A stretch of DNA of 49,410 bases. Origin: a bacterium. Its GTDB lineage: Bacteria > Patescibacteriota > UBA1384 > VFKW01. Under the pieces are notes generated by a model. It saw only the letters and a program-made list of their open reading frames with translations. It had not been told where the DNA came from and searched no databases. The position numbers and the translations under genes were made by a program. The stretch lies in NCBI GenBank assembly GCA_030647355.1, contig JAUSIS010000008.1, forward strand, positions 1 to 49,410, given 5' to 3'. Positions within the stretch are counted from its first letter, which is position 1. Each line of letters begins with the position of its first letter. Positions 28,386-38,268 of this stretch are shown here, in pieces.

Positions 28386-28926
28386 ATTGGATTGCGCCTA
28401 ATTTCTCAAACATATATCTAGTGACATAAACCAAATTTAACTTTCCTATCTCTTCCGGTTTGTACCAATTTAGAAAAGCGGACTCCTTATTTTTTACTGG
28501 ATTACCCAGACAATGTACCTTAAAATAATAGTACTCATGAATATTCGCCCCTCGGCGGCATCTATCTCCATCAATATCTTCATGAAGAAATAATTCCATA
28601 TCATCAACTATCATTCCAGTCTCTTCGAAAACCTCTCGTTTAACCGCTGCCTCTGGAGTTTCACCGTATTCAACATGTCCGGCAATATTACCATAGCCAA
28701 ATTCAAAAACTCGTCTTTTGGCAATTAGAAATTTACTGTCTCTTTCAATAACCGCCCCCACGCTCACATGCTTTTCTCTCCCGTCACTATGCATTTTTTG
28801 AATAATTCTTCCGCCCGATTGTATTGCTTGTCCTGATTTTTTTTGACAAGCTGGGCAATAAAAATAAACTTCATTATTTTGAATGATTTCTTTTACGTCA
28901 TTTGTTTTACAATAAATACATTTCAT
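28378..28926 (-). CDS. Zinc-ribbon + NUDIX hydrolase
   Basis: MKCIYCKTND...FYCPACQK, then GNIAGHVEYGETPEAAVKREVFEETGMIV (Nudix box). Confidence 0.88.
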   Translation of the reverse strand: MKCIYCKTNDVKEIIQNNEVYFYCPACQKKSGQAIQSGGRIIQKMHSDGREKHVSVGAVIERDSKFLIAKRRVFEFGYGNIAGHVEYGETPEAAVKREVFEETGMIVDDMELFLHEDIDGDRCRRGANIHEYYYFKVHCLGNPVKNKESAFLNWYKPEEIGKLNLVYVTRYMFEKLGAIQYV

Positions 28927-28956
28927 CTTAGCCCTTAATGTCCTTAATATAATAGA

Positions 28957-28975
28957 GGCGGGAAGCTATCCCGCC
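28957..28975 (-). terminator. Terminator of the minus-strand P-loop gene
   Basis: ggcggga ... tcccgcc stem, followed on the minus strand by tctattatatt. Confidence 0.6.
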
Positions 28976-28981
28976 CCCCAT

Positions 28982-29980
28982 TTAGATGATACTCTCCACC
29001 ATAGCAACAAAGCCTGCTTGCTGATCCCCAATAAGGACATTGACATAGCTTGCTCTATCCAAGCACCGGTCGCCATTCCATAGGTCGTAGCTAAGGCGCT
29101 CGTCTTTCTGCGCCATTTTTGTACCACGCTTAGTGTACCACCTGTCTAAAGTCTCCAGTTTAGCCGGCATGTTGTAGATAATCATCGGCCTTGCTGGTAA
29201 CTCCTGCTTTTGGCAAACCAATGCTCCCATTACCAGTTCTGCTGTGTCAAGCCCTCCAGGGAGAAACAACTTCTCCCCCGGTTTATGGCTTCTCAATGCC
29301 TCCTCTAGGACCTTGGAAAGAATGAAATGCCATTCCATTGTTACAGGAGATATGAAATGGCATAGCGTCACTTTATGTTCGAACATCGTGCAGTAAAGCT
29401 CGGCTGACTCCTCGGTATTCGGACCCAGCGCGATAACTTCGCAGTCAGTCACATCGTCACAATCCAACCAGCGACGCTCACCGGCCCTGTGAGCCCTTGA
29501 TGTTCCGGGCGGAAAACGGCCGAGTATCCGGGCAAGTGTAGATTTCCCAGTTGCACTCGCTCCTGATAACCCGACAATATCCTTCGCTCGGGATCTCACT
29601 TTTGCCGATGGAGTGGCAAAACATGATTTGCTGATTTCTCTCCATCGTTTGAGTGTTATCTCGTCTCGCCACGGATCATATGGCTGCAAGTGACCACTGG
29701 CAACCCAAAGTTCAGCGTCTCGAGACCGACAGATCAAGATTTGTCTCCCCGACAACTCTTGATCCACAATCTCTTTCGAAGTTGAGAACCGTGTCCTCTC
29801 GCGGGGCATTCTTACAGCAACCACCGGTAAATCGCCGCCAACCATCGGCCGAAAAAGGCAGACATGTCGATCGCCATCTAGGTAGTGGTCTGTTTTGAAT
29901 GTAATATCGGCTCCAAACTGCAGAGCCGTTTCTCCCAGCTTTGTAAGTAGAGGGTACTCTGATTCTTTATGGGTCTGCAA
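28982..29980 (-). CDS. P-loop NTPase/kinase-like protein with an unknown N-terminal domain
   Basis: Walker A GLSGASATGKSTLARIL; TTG start preceded by ggggaggtga. Confidence 0.7.
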   Translation of the reverse strand: MQTHKESEYPLLTKLGETALQFGADITFKTDHYLDGDRHVCLFRPMVGGDLPVVAVRMPRERTRFSTSKEIVDQELSGRQILICRSRDAELWVASGHLQPYDPWRDEITLKRWREISKSCFATPSAKVRSRAKDIVGLSGASATGKSTLARILGRFPPGTSRAHRAGERRWLDCDDVTDCEVIALGPNTEESAELYCTMFEHKVTLCHFISPVTMEWHFILSKVLEEALRSHKPGEKLFLPGGLDTAELVMGALVCQKQELPARPMIIYNMPAKLETLDRWYTKRGTKMAQKDERLSYDLWNGDRCLDRASYVNVLIGDQQAGFVAMVESII

Positions 29981-30175
29981 CTTGTCTCACCTCCCCTTCT
30001 ATTATACCTGTTGCAGTTATAATTAGTATAATTTTACAGGTTCAGTAAAACATTGTAGTTTTGCACTAAAAAATCCCGATCGGACTATATGTTTTGTAAG
30101 TTCTTACAAACGAATCACATCTTGAGAAAATTCTATTTGGTAGATTGGTTACTGCAGAGTTGAGATAATAAACTA

Positions 30176-30204
30176 TTGACAAAGCGGGGCTTGCTTGCTA
30201 CTAT
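30176..30204 (+). promoter_or_regulatory. Sigma70-type promoter upstream of greA
   Basis: TTGACA - 17 nt - TACTAT. Confidence 0.7.
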
Positions 30205-30271
30205 AGGGACATTCATGTAAGCTATTAATATGTCCTATTTGTATGGACAGGTTTTGTTTTTGGAGGTCGTA

Positions 30272-30736
30272 ATGGTAAGTAAAGATATTCTACTAACTCA
30301 AGAAGGTTTAGAAAAGTTGAAAGAAGAATTAGAAAACCTCAAAGAGAAAGATAGAAAAGAAGTAATTAATAGAATTAAAATTGCCAAAGAATTTGGTGAT
30401 TTATCAGAAAACAGTGAATATGAAGATGCTAAAAATGAACAAGCTTTTATCGAAGGGCGCATACAAGATATTGAAGTGATGATTAAACACTCTAAAATTG
30501 TTTCTGGAGTCGCAACCGGTGAGGCTGTGGGCATTGGTAGTACGGTTGAAGTAGTAGTTGACGGCGATAAAGAAACCTACTTTATTGTAGGTCCGACCGA
30601 ATCCGATCCAATATCCGGCAAAATCTCCTCTGAATCCCCAGTTGGCCGCGCTTTAATTGGCGGTAAAAAGGGGGATAAGGTAACAGTGAATACTCCTGAT
30701 GGGGCTGCGGTATATAAAATAAGTTCAATAAAGTAA
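30272..30736 (+). CDS. greA: Transcription elongation factor GreA
   Basis: LTQEGLEKLKEELENLK, AKEFGDLSENSEYEDAKNEQAFIEGRI, SPVGRALIGGKKGDKVTVNTP; SD tggagg before ATG 30272. Confidence 0.96.
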   Translation: MVSKDILLTQEGLEKLKEELENLKEKDRKEVINRIKIAKEFGDLSENSEYEDAKNEQAFIEGRIQDIEVMIKHSKIVSGVATGEAVGIGSTVEVVVDGDKETYFIVGPTESDPISGKISSESPVGRALIGGKKGDKVTVNTPDGAAVYKISSIK

Positions 30737-30752
30737 TATTTGAGAAATCTTT

Positions 30753-30786
30753 GAAAAACGATTTGGTTGTCTCCAGGTCGTTTTTC
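30753..30786 (+). terminator. greA terminator
   Basis: gaaaaacga ... tcgtttttc. Confidence 0.65.
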
Positions 30787-30795
30787 TGTTATGAT

Positions 30796-30895
30796 AAAAT
30801 CAAGTATGAAAAGTTTGCTTCAGGCAAACTGCCATAATTTTGATTTTTACTTTTTGAATTTTGATTTTGCGACTTTTTGCAAAAGCAAAAAGGAG
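30796..30895 (+). promoter_or_regulatory. Structured 5' leader of lysS with an SD-overlapping hairpin
   Basis: aaaatcaa/ttgatttt (30796-30803/30840-30847) encloses agtttgc/gcaaact (30812-30818/30824-30830). A second hairpin ctttttgc-aaaa-gcaaaaag (30873-30892) overlaps the SD aaaaaggag. Confidence 0.55.
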
Positions 30896-30900
30896 TCAGT

Positions 30901-32451
30901 ATGTTTTGGGTAGACGAAACCATCAATGAAATATTAAATCGTGCCGACGAAAAATATTTAGTCACTGACTACAAAACGCCTTCTGGAAAAATTCATATTG
31001 GCGCTCTACGTGGCGTGATAATTCATGATGTTATTTCTCGTGGTTTGATTGAAAAAAGTAAACAAGCCGAATTTTGGTATGGGTTTGATGATTTCGACCC
31101 CATTGATGGTTTATCTGATGATTTGAAAAATGATTATGGAAAATTTATGGGCATGCCGCTTTGTAATGTTCAATCTCCAGATAAAGACAAAAACTTTGCT
31201 CAGTATTATGCAAAAAGTTTCATTGATGTTATAAATTTGCTCGGTATTAATGTAAAAATTATTTGGGCTTCTGAAATATATAAAAATGGTACTCATAACA
31301 AAGCAATCGAAATTGTTTTAAATAACGCTGATAAAATCCGTCAAATTTATAAAGATGTTTCCGGCGGCGAAAAACCTAATGATTGGTATCCCTTGCACGT
31401 TGTCTGTCCCAAATGCGGCAAAATCGGTACCACAAAAGTCACAGGATGGGATGGTAAAGAAGTTGAATTTGAATGTCTTGAAAATCTTGTCCAATGGGCT
31501 AAGGGTTGTGGCGAAATAGGAAAAATGTCACCTTTCGATGGTAATGCAAAAATGCCGTACAAAGTTGAAACCGCTGCTAAATGGTTCGCTTTTAATACTT
31601 CTGTCGAATTAGCGGGCAAGGATCACTATACAAAAGGCGGTACTTTTTATGTTGCCCGCGCTGTAGCTGATCAAGTTTTCAAAATTAAGCCAGCTTATGG
31701 TTATGGTTATGAATGGTTTCTAGTCGGCGGCAAAAAAATGAGCACCTCCCGTGGAACGGGTGCTTCCGTAGAAGAAATAGCCGCGATTTTGCGTCCCGAA
31801 ATACTTAGATTTCTTATGGTCAGGACCCGCGCTAAAAGATCCATCGAATTCGATGTTGAAGGCGATACCATATCTCTACTATATGATGAATATGATCGTT
31901 GCTCTGCCGCCTACTTAGAAGATCCGGATTCAGATTTAGGTCGTGCCTACTATTATTCAGAAATTGATCCGACCAAAAAACCAGCTGAATATCTCATGCG
32001 CTTTTCCAAAGTTGCCTTTTTTCTTCAAATGCCTCATGTGGATATATTATCAGAAGCCGAAAAAGAGAAAGGCGCTCCCTTATCATCAAGCGAAAAGCAG
32101 GAAATTCAAAACCGAACACAAGAAGCTACCTTGTGGCTTAAAAAATATGCTCCCGAAGAGGCAAAATTTTCTATTTGTGAGAAATTACCGGATTCAGTAA
32201 AAGAATTTACTAATGAACAAAAAGTATATTTAGAAGCCGTTTTGAAAAAACTAAAGGAACTGGACAATTGGGACGGTAAGGCTATCCATACCGTCTTACA
32301 TGAAGTAAAAAATGAACAAAAACTCCCACCAAAAGACGCCTTCTCGGCGATCTACCGAATTTTTATTGACAAAGATTCCGGTCCCCAAGCCGGCTGGTTC
32401 TTAGCCGCTTTGGATAAGAAGTTTGTAATTAATAGATTAGAAGAGGTATAA
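30901..32451 (+). CDS. lysS: Class I (archaeal-type) lysyl-tRNA synthetase
   Basis: TPSGKIHIGALRG (HIGH-like), KKMSTSRG (KMSKS-like), zinc motifs CPKCGK...; ATG at 30901. Confidence 0.9.
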   Translation: MFWVDETINEILNRADEKYLVTDYKTPSGKIHIGALRGVIIHDVISRGLIEKSKQAEFWYGFDDFDPIDGLSDDLKNDYGKFMGMPLCNVQSPDKDKNFAQYYAKSFIDVINLLGINVKIIWASEIYKNGTHNKAIEIVLNNADKIRQIYKDVSGGEKPNDWYPLHVVCPKCGKIGTTKVTGWDGKEVEFECLENLVQWAKGCGEIGKMSPFDGNAKMPYKVETAAKWFAFNTSVELAGKDHYTKGGTFYVARAVADQVFKIKPAYGYGYEWFLVGGKKMSTSRGTGASVEEIAAILRPEILRFLMVRTRAKRSIEFDVEGDTISLLYDEYDRCSAAYLEDPDSDLGRAYYYSEIDPTKKPAEYLMRFSKVAFFLQMPHVDILSEAEKEKGAPLSSSEKQEIQNRTQEATLWLKKYAPEEAKFSICEKLPDSVKEFTNEQKVYLEAVLKKLKELDNWDGKAIHTVLHEVKNEQKLPPKDAFSAIYRIFIDKDSGPQAGWFLAALDKKFVINRLEEV

Positions 32452-32473
32452 TTATAGAGACGGAGGTACTAAG

Positions 32474-34231
32474 ATGCCAGACTTGCAAAATGAAATACAA
32501 TTTGACGCAGAAGATAAGAAACTAAGCGATATATTGATGGGGGAATATAAATACAAAATTCCCCGATATCAAAGACCTTATTCTTGGACAGAAGATGAAG
32601 TATCCGATCTTTGGAATGATCTTATTAATAACGATGCCTCATTTATCGGGTCTTTTATTTTTAATTATGAATATTTTGGTCGAGATAAAACGGTAGAAAT
32701 TATTGATGGTCAACAAAGAATAATTACTTTCACGATTATTATGGCTGTTATAAGGGATTTTTATAAGCATTTAGATGTAAAGAAAGCAAACCTGACACAA
32801 TCACAGATTATTGTATTCAATGATCCGATAAGTGGAGACCCAATATTTAGATTAAAATGCAGCGAAACTTTAGATAATTTTTTCAGAGAATACGTTCAAG
32901 AATATGATACAAAAATTGAAGAATGTACAACTAAACGAAAAGAAGAAAAAAATGTTGTCTACAACTATTCTTTTTTAAAGAAACAAATCGAGAGTGAGTT
33001 GGAGAATTTAAATGAAAATAGTAAAAAGATACAATTTCTTGACGATCTTAAAAGAAAAATATTCGGCTTAAGAATAATTTGGATCAGAATTGACAGAGAA
33101 GAAGATGCCTATACTATTTTCGAAACCGTAAATGCACGAGGTGAGGCGCTTACTACGGCAGATTTATTAAAGAATTTCTTATTACAGAAAATTCAACCAG
33201 ATAGATTTGACGAGATTGATACTGCAAAAGAGTCCTGGGCAAGTATTGTAAATAATATTGAAAATGCCGATGGCCCATTAACGCTGTCAAAATTTATACG
33301 ATATTATTGGCTTTCGAGGTACTCATTTGTTTCAGAAAAACGACTTTATAAAGAAATAAAAATAAAAATAAGTGATCCAGAGGATTTGTTAAACCATTTA
33401 ATTAAAGCTTCAGAATATTACTACAAAATTGCCAATAGTACTATACCTATTGAAGAATGGAATAATGAATTCCCAGACAGAAGAACAAGTCTTAAAATAT
33501 TCGAATCACTAAAAGGTTTACGGTTGATGAAAATAACACAGTGCTACTCGCTACTTTTTTGTCTACTGATGAACAAAAATAAGATTGGTTTTGACTTTAG
33601 TAATTTATTCAAAGTTATAGAAAAATATCATTTTGCTTATTCTGCAGTGTGTAAATTACCAGGAAATGTTGTTGAGAAATTGTATTATAAAACAGCAAAT
33701 AACATTCAAGAGTCGTTTCAGTTAGATCCACAGAAAAGAAAAGATGTAATAAGAAAAATCCTAGAGGATTTTACCAGAAAATTAAAAGACCAGTACCCAA
33801 GCAAAGAATTGTTTATTGAAAAGTTTATGGACATTGATTACAGAAATCCTACTTTAGTTGTCTATATTTTGGCAAATATTGAAAAATCCAAGAGCAAGAC
33901 AGATGAAATAGATTATTTGAAATATACAAAAATAAACATCGAGCATATTTTGCCCCAGGATCCTAGTGAATGGTCTCTTGCGAAAAATGAAGTAAAAGAT
34001 TATGTAAATATTTTGGGTAACCTGACATTAATTGATAGAAAAATCAATGGGTCAATGCAAAATAAAAAACTAAAAGATAAATTAACTGAATTTAGTAATT
34101 CTAAATTAACAATTAATAAAGAATTGTTAAACAAATTCGAGAAATCAAATTACGCATGGGATGAAAAAGAAATAAAAACATATCAAAAAGAACTTGCGGA
34201 ATATGCGTATAATCTGGTTTGGAAAATTTAA
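32474..34231 (+). CDS. DUF262 + DUF1524 (GmrSD-like) protein, candidate defence nuclease
   Basis: IPRYQRPYSWTEDEVSDLWNDL, VEIIDGQQRIITFTI, IEHILPQDPSEW...NILGNLTLIDRKING. Confidence 0.88.
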   Translation: MPDLQNEIQFDAEDKKLSDILMGEYKYKIPRYQRPYSWTEDEVSDLWNDLINNDASFIGSFIFNYEYFGRDKTVEIIDGQQRIITFTIIMAVIRDFYKHLDVKKANLTQSQIIVFNDPISGDPIFRLKCSETLDNFFREYVQEYDTKIEECTTKRKEEKNVVYNYSFLKKQIESELENLNENSKKIQFLDDLKRKIFGLRIIWIRIDREEDAYTIFETVNARGEALTTADLLKNFLLQKIQPDRFDEIDTAKESWASIVNNIENADGPLTLSKFIRYYWLSRYSFVSEKRLYKEIKIKISDPEDLLNHLIKASEYYYKIANSTIPIEEWNNEFPDRRTSLKIFESLKGLRLMKITQCYSLLFCLLMNKNKIGFDFSNLFKVIEKYHFAYSAVCKLPGNVVEKLYYKTANNIQESFQLDPQKRKDVIRKILEDFTRKLKDQYPSKELFIEKFMDIDYRNPTLVVYILANIEKSKSKTDEIDYLKYTKINIEHILPQDPSEWSLAKNEVKDYVNILGNLTLIDRKINGSMQNKKLKDKLTEFSNSKLTINKELLNKFEKSNYAWDEKEIKTYQKELAEYAYNLVWKI

Positions 34232-34249
34232 TAATAATACGGAGATCTC

Positions 34250-35521
34250 ATGCTTGACATAAAATTTATTCGCGAAAACCCGGAAAAAATAAAAGAAAAT
34301 AGCAAAAACCGCTTGGCTAAAGTAGATGTTGATAAATTGCTTGCTTTAGATGAAAAGCGCCGCCGATTAATTCAAGAAATTGATGAAATGCGAGCCAATA
34401 GAAATGCTAAATCCAAAACCAAACCAACGCCGCAAGTTATTACAGAGATGAAAAAACTAGGCGATGAGATCTCTAAAAAAGAAGCGGAATTCAATAAAAT
34501 TGAACCGGAATACCAAGAGCTTCTCCACGGCGTCCCCAATCTCACCGATCCCGAGGTTAAAGTTTCTCAAAACGAAGACGAAAATGTCGTTTTAGAGCAA
34601 AAATATAAACCGACAAAATTCAATTTTACTCCCTTAGACCATATCCAGTTGGCAGAAAAACTTGACTTAATTGACTTCGATCGGGCAACCAAAGTTACTG
34701 GCGCTAAATTCTACTATTCTAAAAACGAGCTTGTTTTGCTCGATTTAGCTTTAACGCGATTCGCTTTTGATATTGCCATTAAACACGGCTATACACCTTT
34801 TATCACCCCCGATCTAGCCAAACGGGAAATATTGGAAGCAGTCGGGTTCAATCCGCGCGGCGAATCCACCCAAGTTTATAATATAGAAAATAGTGATTTA
34901 AGTTTAATAGCTACCGCCGAAATCACTATGGGCGGCTACCATAAAGATGAAATTATCCCCGCAAAAGAGTTACCGAAAAAATATGTCGCTCTATCGCATT
35001 GTTTTCGCACAGAAGCCGGCTCCTATTCCAAATTTTCCAAAGGCATCTTCCGCGTCCATCAATTCTCCAAAGTAGAACTTTTTCAATACACTCTGCCTGA
35101 AAAATCAAAAGAAGCGCATGACGAACTTCTAAAGATTGAAAAAGAAATCTTTGATAAGCTTAATATTCCTTATAGAGTTATTGATCACTGTACTGCCGAT
35201 CTGGGAACGCCCAGTTATCGCACCTTTGATTTGGAAGCCTGGATGCCCGGCAAACCCAATAAAGATGGCTCGATGGGGGATTGGGCAGAGATCACTTCCA
35301 CTTCCAACTGCACCGACTATCAATCTCGTGCTCTTAATATTAAATATCAAGACGAAAAGGGTCAGAAAGATTATATCCATACCTTAAACGGGACAGCTAT
35401 GGTTATGACTCGTCCGATTATCGCCATTTTAGAAAATTTTCAGCAACCCGATGGAACTGTCAAAATCCCCGACGTTTTAATTCCCTATACTAATTTTGAC
35501 AAGATCATTAAATCTAAATGA
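34250..35521 (+). CDS. serS: Seryl-tRNA synthetase
   Basis: MLDIKFIRENPEKIKEN, coiled coil, TAEITMGGYH, LSHCFRTEAGSYSK, GIFRVHQFSKVE, DLEAWMPG, EITSTSNCTDYQSRALNIKY. Confidence 0.95.
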   Translation: MLDIKFIRENPEKIKENSKNRLAKVDVDKLLALDEKRRRLIQEIDEMRANRNAKSKTKPTPQVITEMKKLGDEISKKEAEFNKIEPEYQELLHGVPNLTDPEVKVSQNEDENVVLEQKYKPTKFNFTPLDHIQLAEKLDLIDFDRATKVTGAKFYYSKNELVLLDLALTRFAFDIAIKHGYTPFITPDLAKREILEAVGFNPRGESTQVYNIENSDLSLIATAEITMGGYHKDEIIPAKELPKKYVALSHCFRTEAGSYSKFSKGIFRVHQFSKVELFQYTLPEKSKEAHDELLKIEKEIFDKLNIPYRVIDHCTADLGTPSYRTFDLEAWMPGKPNKDGSMGDWAEITSTSNCTDYQSRALNIKYQDEKGQKDYIHTLNGTAMVMTRPIIAILENFQQPDGTVKIPDVLIPYTNFDKIIKSK

Positions 35522-37713
35522 AAATAAAATTCTTTTCAAAAATATCGAAACGAAAAAAAATAATCCTACTTATTTTATCTATCTGCTCGATAGGCATCTT
35601 AATAGCCGCACTGTTAGTAAGTGAAAAAAAACAGTACAATGCCGATACTCTACAAACAGATCTTAGTATAAAAGGAATCCACCTATATGGTTCTAATAGT
35701 ACACCAACTGGAACAGATGCAAGAAATGCGTTTCATAAATACGTCTATAGCATTTCCATTCCTGATCAGTTCAACTTTATTGGCGTAGATGGCAATATAT
35801 CTATCTCCTCAAAAACCCGTGTGTATTATCAGGCTCTTGTCTCCATAATGAACTCTTCAATCCCTCCAGATGGTCAGTGCCCTACCCTAAATGGCGATCA
35901 TTTCACCTCATACGATCAGATAAAAACAGTTTACCCGGGCGCTCACATGATTTCTGCCTTTAACATTGCGGCAAATCATCCGGGTAGCGAAGAAACGGAA
36001 ACGGTCACTACAAATACGAAAGTTTCTTTCCCGGTAAAAGTCCCAATTACGGGCTGCGTATTTTTTGTTCTTGATGGAGGAGAGCCGGCATACGCCGAAG
36101 ACCCCGTTACCATGACCAGCAATATGATATTGCGCTATGATACCGCTCCTGCTCCTTCTCCCGCGCCATTTTTTATTCCCCTTGCCGGTGAGTATTATTT
36201 TGGAAGAGATACCGGAACTAATATAGCTAACAAGATAAAGTTGTTCACCTGGGAAGATACATTCGTTTATAATGTTGCCCTTGCCATGAGAAATCCCTAC
36301 TATCCTTATTTAAAATTATTATCACTGACCGGCAATATCACTACCGCGGCCATGACTGGTCGCGCATATGCTCCCCCACCTCCAAGCAATTGGAAGACTA
36401 ATTATGGCTACTACTTATATCAAAAATGTCCGCCTCCTGATAACGGGTTACACGGTCCCGAAGATTATTATAGGGTATTGCCCGCCGATGCAACCCAGCT
36501 TTTGGATGTTACTCACAATCTAACAGGGCTAAGTTCAGAACTTACTCCTATTTCAAAAAATATCAATTCTCTGCTTCTTAAACCCGGCAATTGTTTGATC
36601 AATTTTGTCAGAGCCGAAGAACCTAACGGTAATATTGACAGCCGGCCGCTTACGCAACAAAATACTAACAACCCAAATGGAGGAATGATTACGGATAGTC
36701 AGGTTTGGGCATTAGTCCAGCCAGTTCCCTCTGGCACTTTAATCGGCCGTGTATATATAGACAGTAACGGCAATTCTCGCCGTGATTCAGGGGAAGCTTT
36801 TATTAAAGATCCTTCCGCCAGTTGTGCTAGCAGCACCCCGTTGTCGGGTGTTAATGTGTCTTGGGCAGGACAAGTATCTGGCAGCGCTTTGGTAAATAGA
36901 TGTAACCCGGATCCCTATTATACTTATCCGCTTCCAACCGGCGACTATACTGTAAATTTACAACTTCCTTCCGGTTGGCAGTCGACTTCCCCTAATCCCG
37001 TAAGAATATCTGTCACTAATAATCAGTACTCGAACGCGTGGTTTGGCATTAGGCAAACCCCCACTCCTCCAAAATCTAACCCGAATCCTCCAACTCAAAC
37101 TACCCCCACTCCTCCAAAATCTAATACCACCCCGACTACCAATAATCCAAATTCTCCGTCTCAAATTACGCCTGCTGATTCATCGTCTAAATCTACCATC
37201 AAATTGGTAAGTGTAAAAGTTGTCAATTTAGACGGAAAAACACGATCATTAGAAGAGCCGAATTTAGTTTCTAAAGTTATTAATGGAAAACTGCCGGAAG
37301 TGTCTGAGGGAGAAAAATTGATTATTTCAGGTACGGCTTCTCCTGATGCAAAAATTGTTGCGATTTTAGAATCGCACATTATTGATGACAAAACCCAAAC
37401 TGACCCGAGCGGAAACTGGACCTATACACTTGACCCATCGGTCTTAAATCTGAAAGTTGGAGATAAGAAAGTATCCGGACGCGCAATTGACGCTATAGGG
37501 CAAACCTCGGAAACTATCAGTTTTGCATCGTTTTCCTATAAATCCGCAGGATCGATTTCTGTGTTAGCCATTTTAAAGAAAATTGGGTTTTTTATTATAA
37601 TATTCTATATTACCGTAGGACTCGTCGTTCTTTTAGCAATTTTAATCAACAGATTGGTCAAATTTATTAAAAAGAAAAAACTGTTGCCGCCCAAATCCTT
37701 CAGCAAATTTTAG
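35518..37713 (+). CDS. Surface/secreted protein: N-terminal TM, SdrD_B-like module, Pro/Thr linker, Ig-like module, C-terminal TM
   Basis: GTLIGRVYIDSNGNSRRDSGE (SdrD_B-like), TPTPPKSNPNPPTQTTPTPPKSN linker, GEKLIISGTASPDAKI, C-terminal TM and Lys-rich tail. Confidence 0.75.
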   Translation: MKIKFFSKISKRKKIILLILSICSIGILIAALLVSEKKQYNADTLQTDLSIKGIHLYGSNSTPTGTDARNAFHKYVYSISIPDQFNFIGVDGNISISSKTRVYYQALVSIMNSSIPPDGQCPTLNGDHFTSYDQIKTVYPGAHMISAFNIAANHPGSEETETVTTNTKVSFPVKVPITGCVFFVLDGGEPAYAEDPVTMTSNMILRYDTAPAPSPAPFFIPLAGEYYFGRDTGTNIANKIKLFTWEDTFVYNVALAMRNPYYPYLKLLSLTGNITTAAMTGRAYAPPPPSNWKTNYGYYLYQKCPPPDNGLHGPEDYYRVLPADATQLLDVTHNLTGLSSELTPISKNINSLLLKPGNCLINFVRAEEPNGNIDSRPLTQQNTNNPNGGMITDSQVWALVQPVPSGTLIGRVYIDSNGNSRRDSGEAFIKDPSASCASSTPLSGVNVSWAGQVSGSALVNRCNPDPYYTYPLPTGDYTVNLQLPSGWQSTSPNPVRISVTNNQYSNAWFGIRQTPTPPKSNPNPPTQTTPTPPKSNTTPTTNNPNSPSQITPADSSSKSTIKLVSVKVVNLDGKTRSLEEPNLVSKVINGKLPEVSEGEKLIISGTASPDAKIVAILESHIIDDKTQTDPSGNWTYTLDPSVLNLKVGDKKVSGRAIDAIGQTSETISFASFSYKSAGSISVLAILKKIGFFIIIFYITVGLVVLLAILINRLVKFIKKKKLLPPKSFSKF
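37057..37124 (+). repeat. Two exact 23-bp copies of acccccactcctccaaaatctaa encoding the TPTPPKSN linker
   Basis: Copies at 37057-37079 and 37102-37124. Confidence 0.9.
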
Positions 37714-37822
37714 TGCCCCCCACCTAAATATAAAAAAATTACGGTATTTCTTATTGAAAAATCCATTTACTATTATGACAACTATATGACAACATAATTG
37801 TATACTACCCACAGGAGTCTAT

Positions 37823-38158
37823 ATGAATTGCAACTATAAAGTTCGCCATACCAATCTGGATCAAGCGACTTTGGATTATTGTGAAAAACGAATGGCTAGA
37901 ATCAAAAAACTCTTACCGGCGAACTCCTATATGGAAATTGAGTTCATAGATGAATTTGGCAAACGTGGCGGTCTCGACAAACGCGTCCAAGTTGACATCT
38001 CGATGCCGGGAGAAAAGCAAGCTATCCACCTGGAAAATAGCGCTTTGGATTGGAAAAGCTCGATAGATTATCTTCAAAATCGTCTTGAGGAAGATTTACT
38101 TCGCAGAAAAGAAAAACGCATTGATGAGGGTCGCGGTCCTCGCCCGGATAAACTCTAA
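37823..38158 (+). CDS. hpf: Ribosome hibernation factor (short HPF/RaiA family)
   Basis: Size and pattern: DYCEKRMARIKKLLP...VQVDISMPGEKQAIHLENSALDWKSSIDYLQNRLEEDLLRRKEKR. Confidence 0.7.
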   Translation: MNCNYKVRHTNLDQATLDYCEKRMARIKKLLPANSYMEIEFIDEFGKRGGLDKRVQVDISMPGEKQAIHLENSALDWKSSIDYLQNRLEEDLLRRKEKRIDEGRGPRPDKL

Positions 38159-38166
38159 TTTAATTA

Positions 38167-38203
38167 AATACATTTCAATCTTGTGCTAAATGTATTGATT
38201 TTT
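38167..38203 (+). terminator. Terminator after hpf
   Basis: aatacattt ... aaatgtatt gattttta. Confidence 0.6.
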
Positions 38204-38268
38204 ATATATCTTATAGATAGAATGCTGATAAGCGTCATTTTGTAGCAAAAAATAACTCATGGAAGGAA

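Noticed and set aside
29653-29898. Plus-strand ORF of 81 aa
   Set aside because: Antisense shadow of the P-loop gene, low plausibility.
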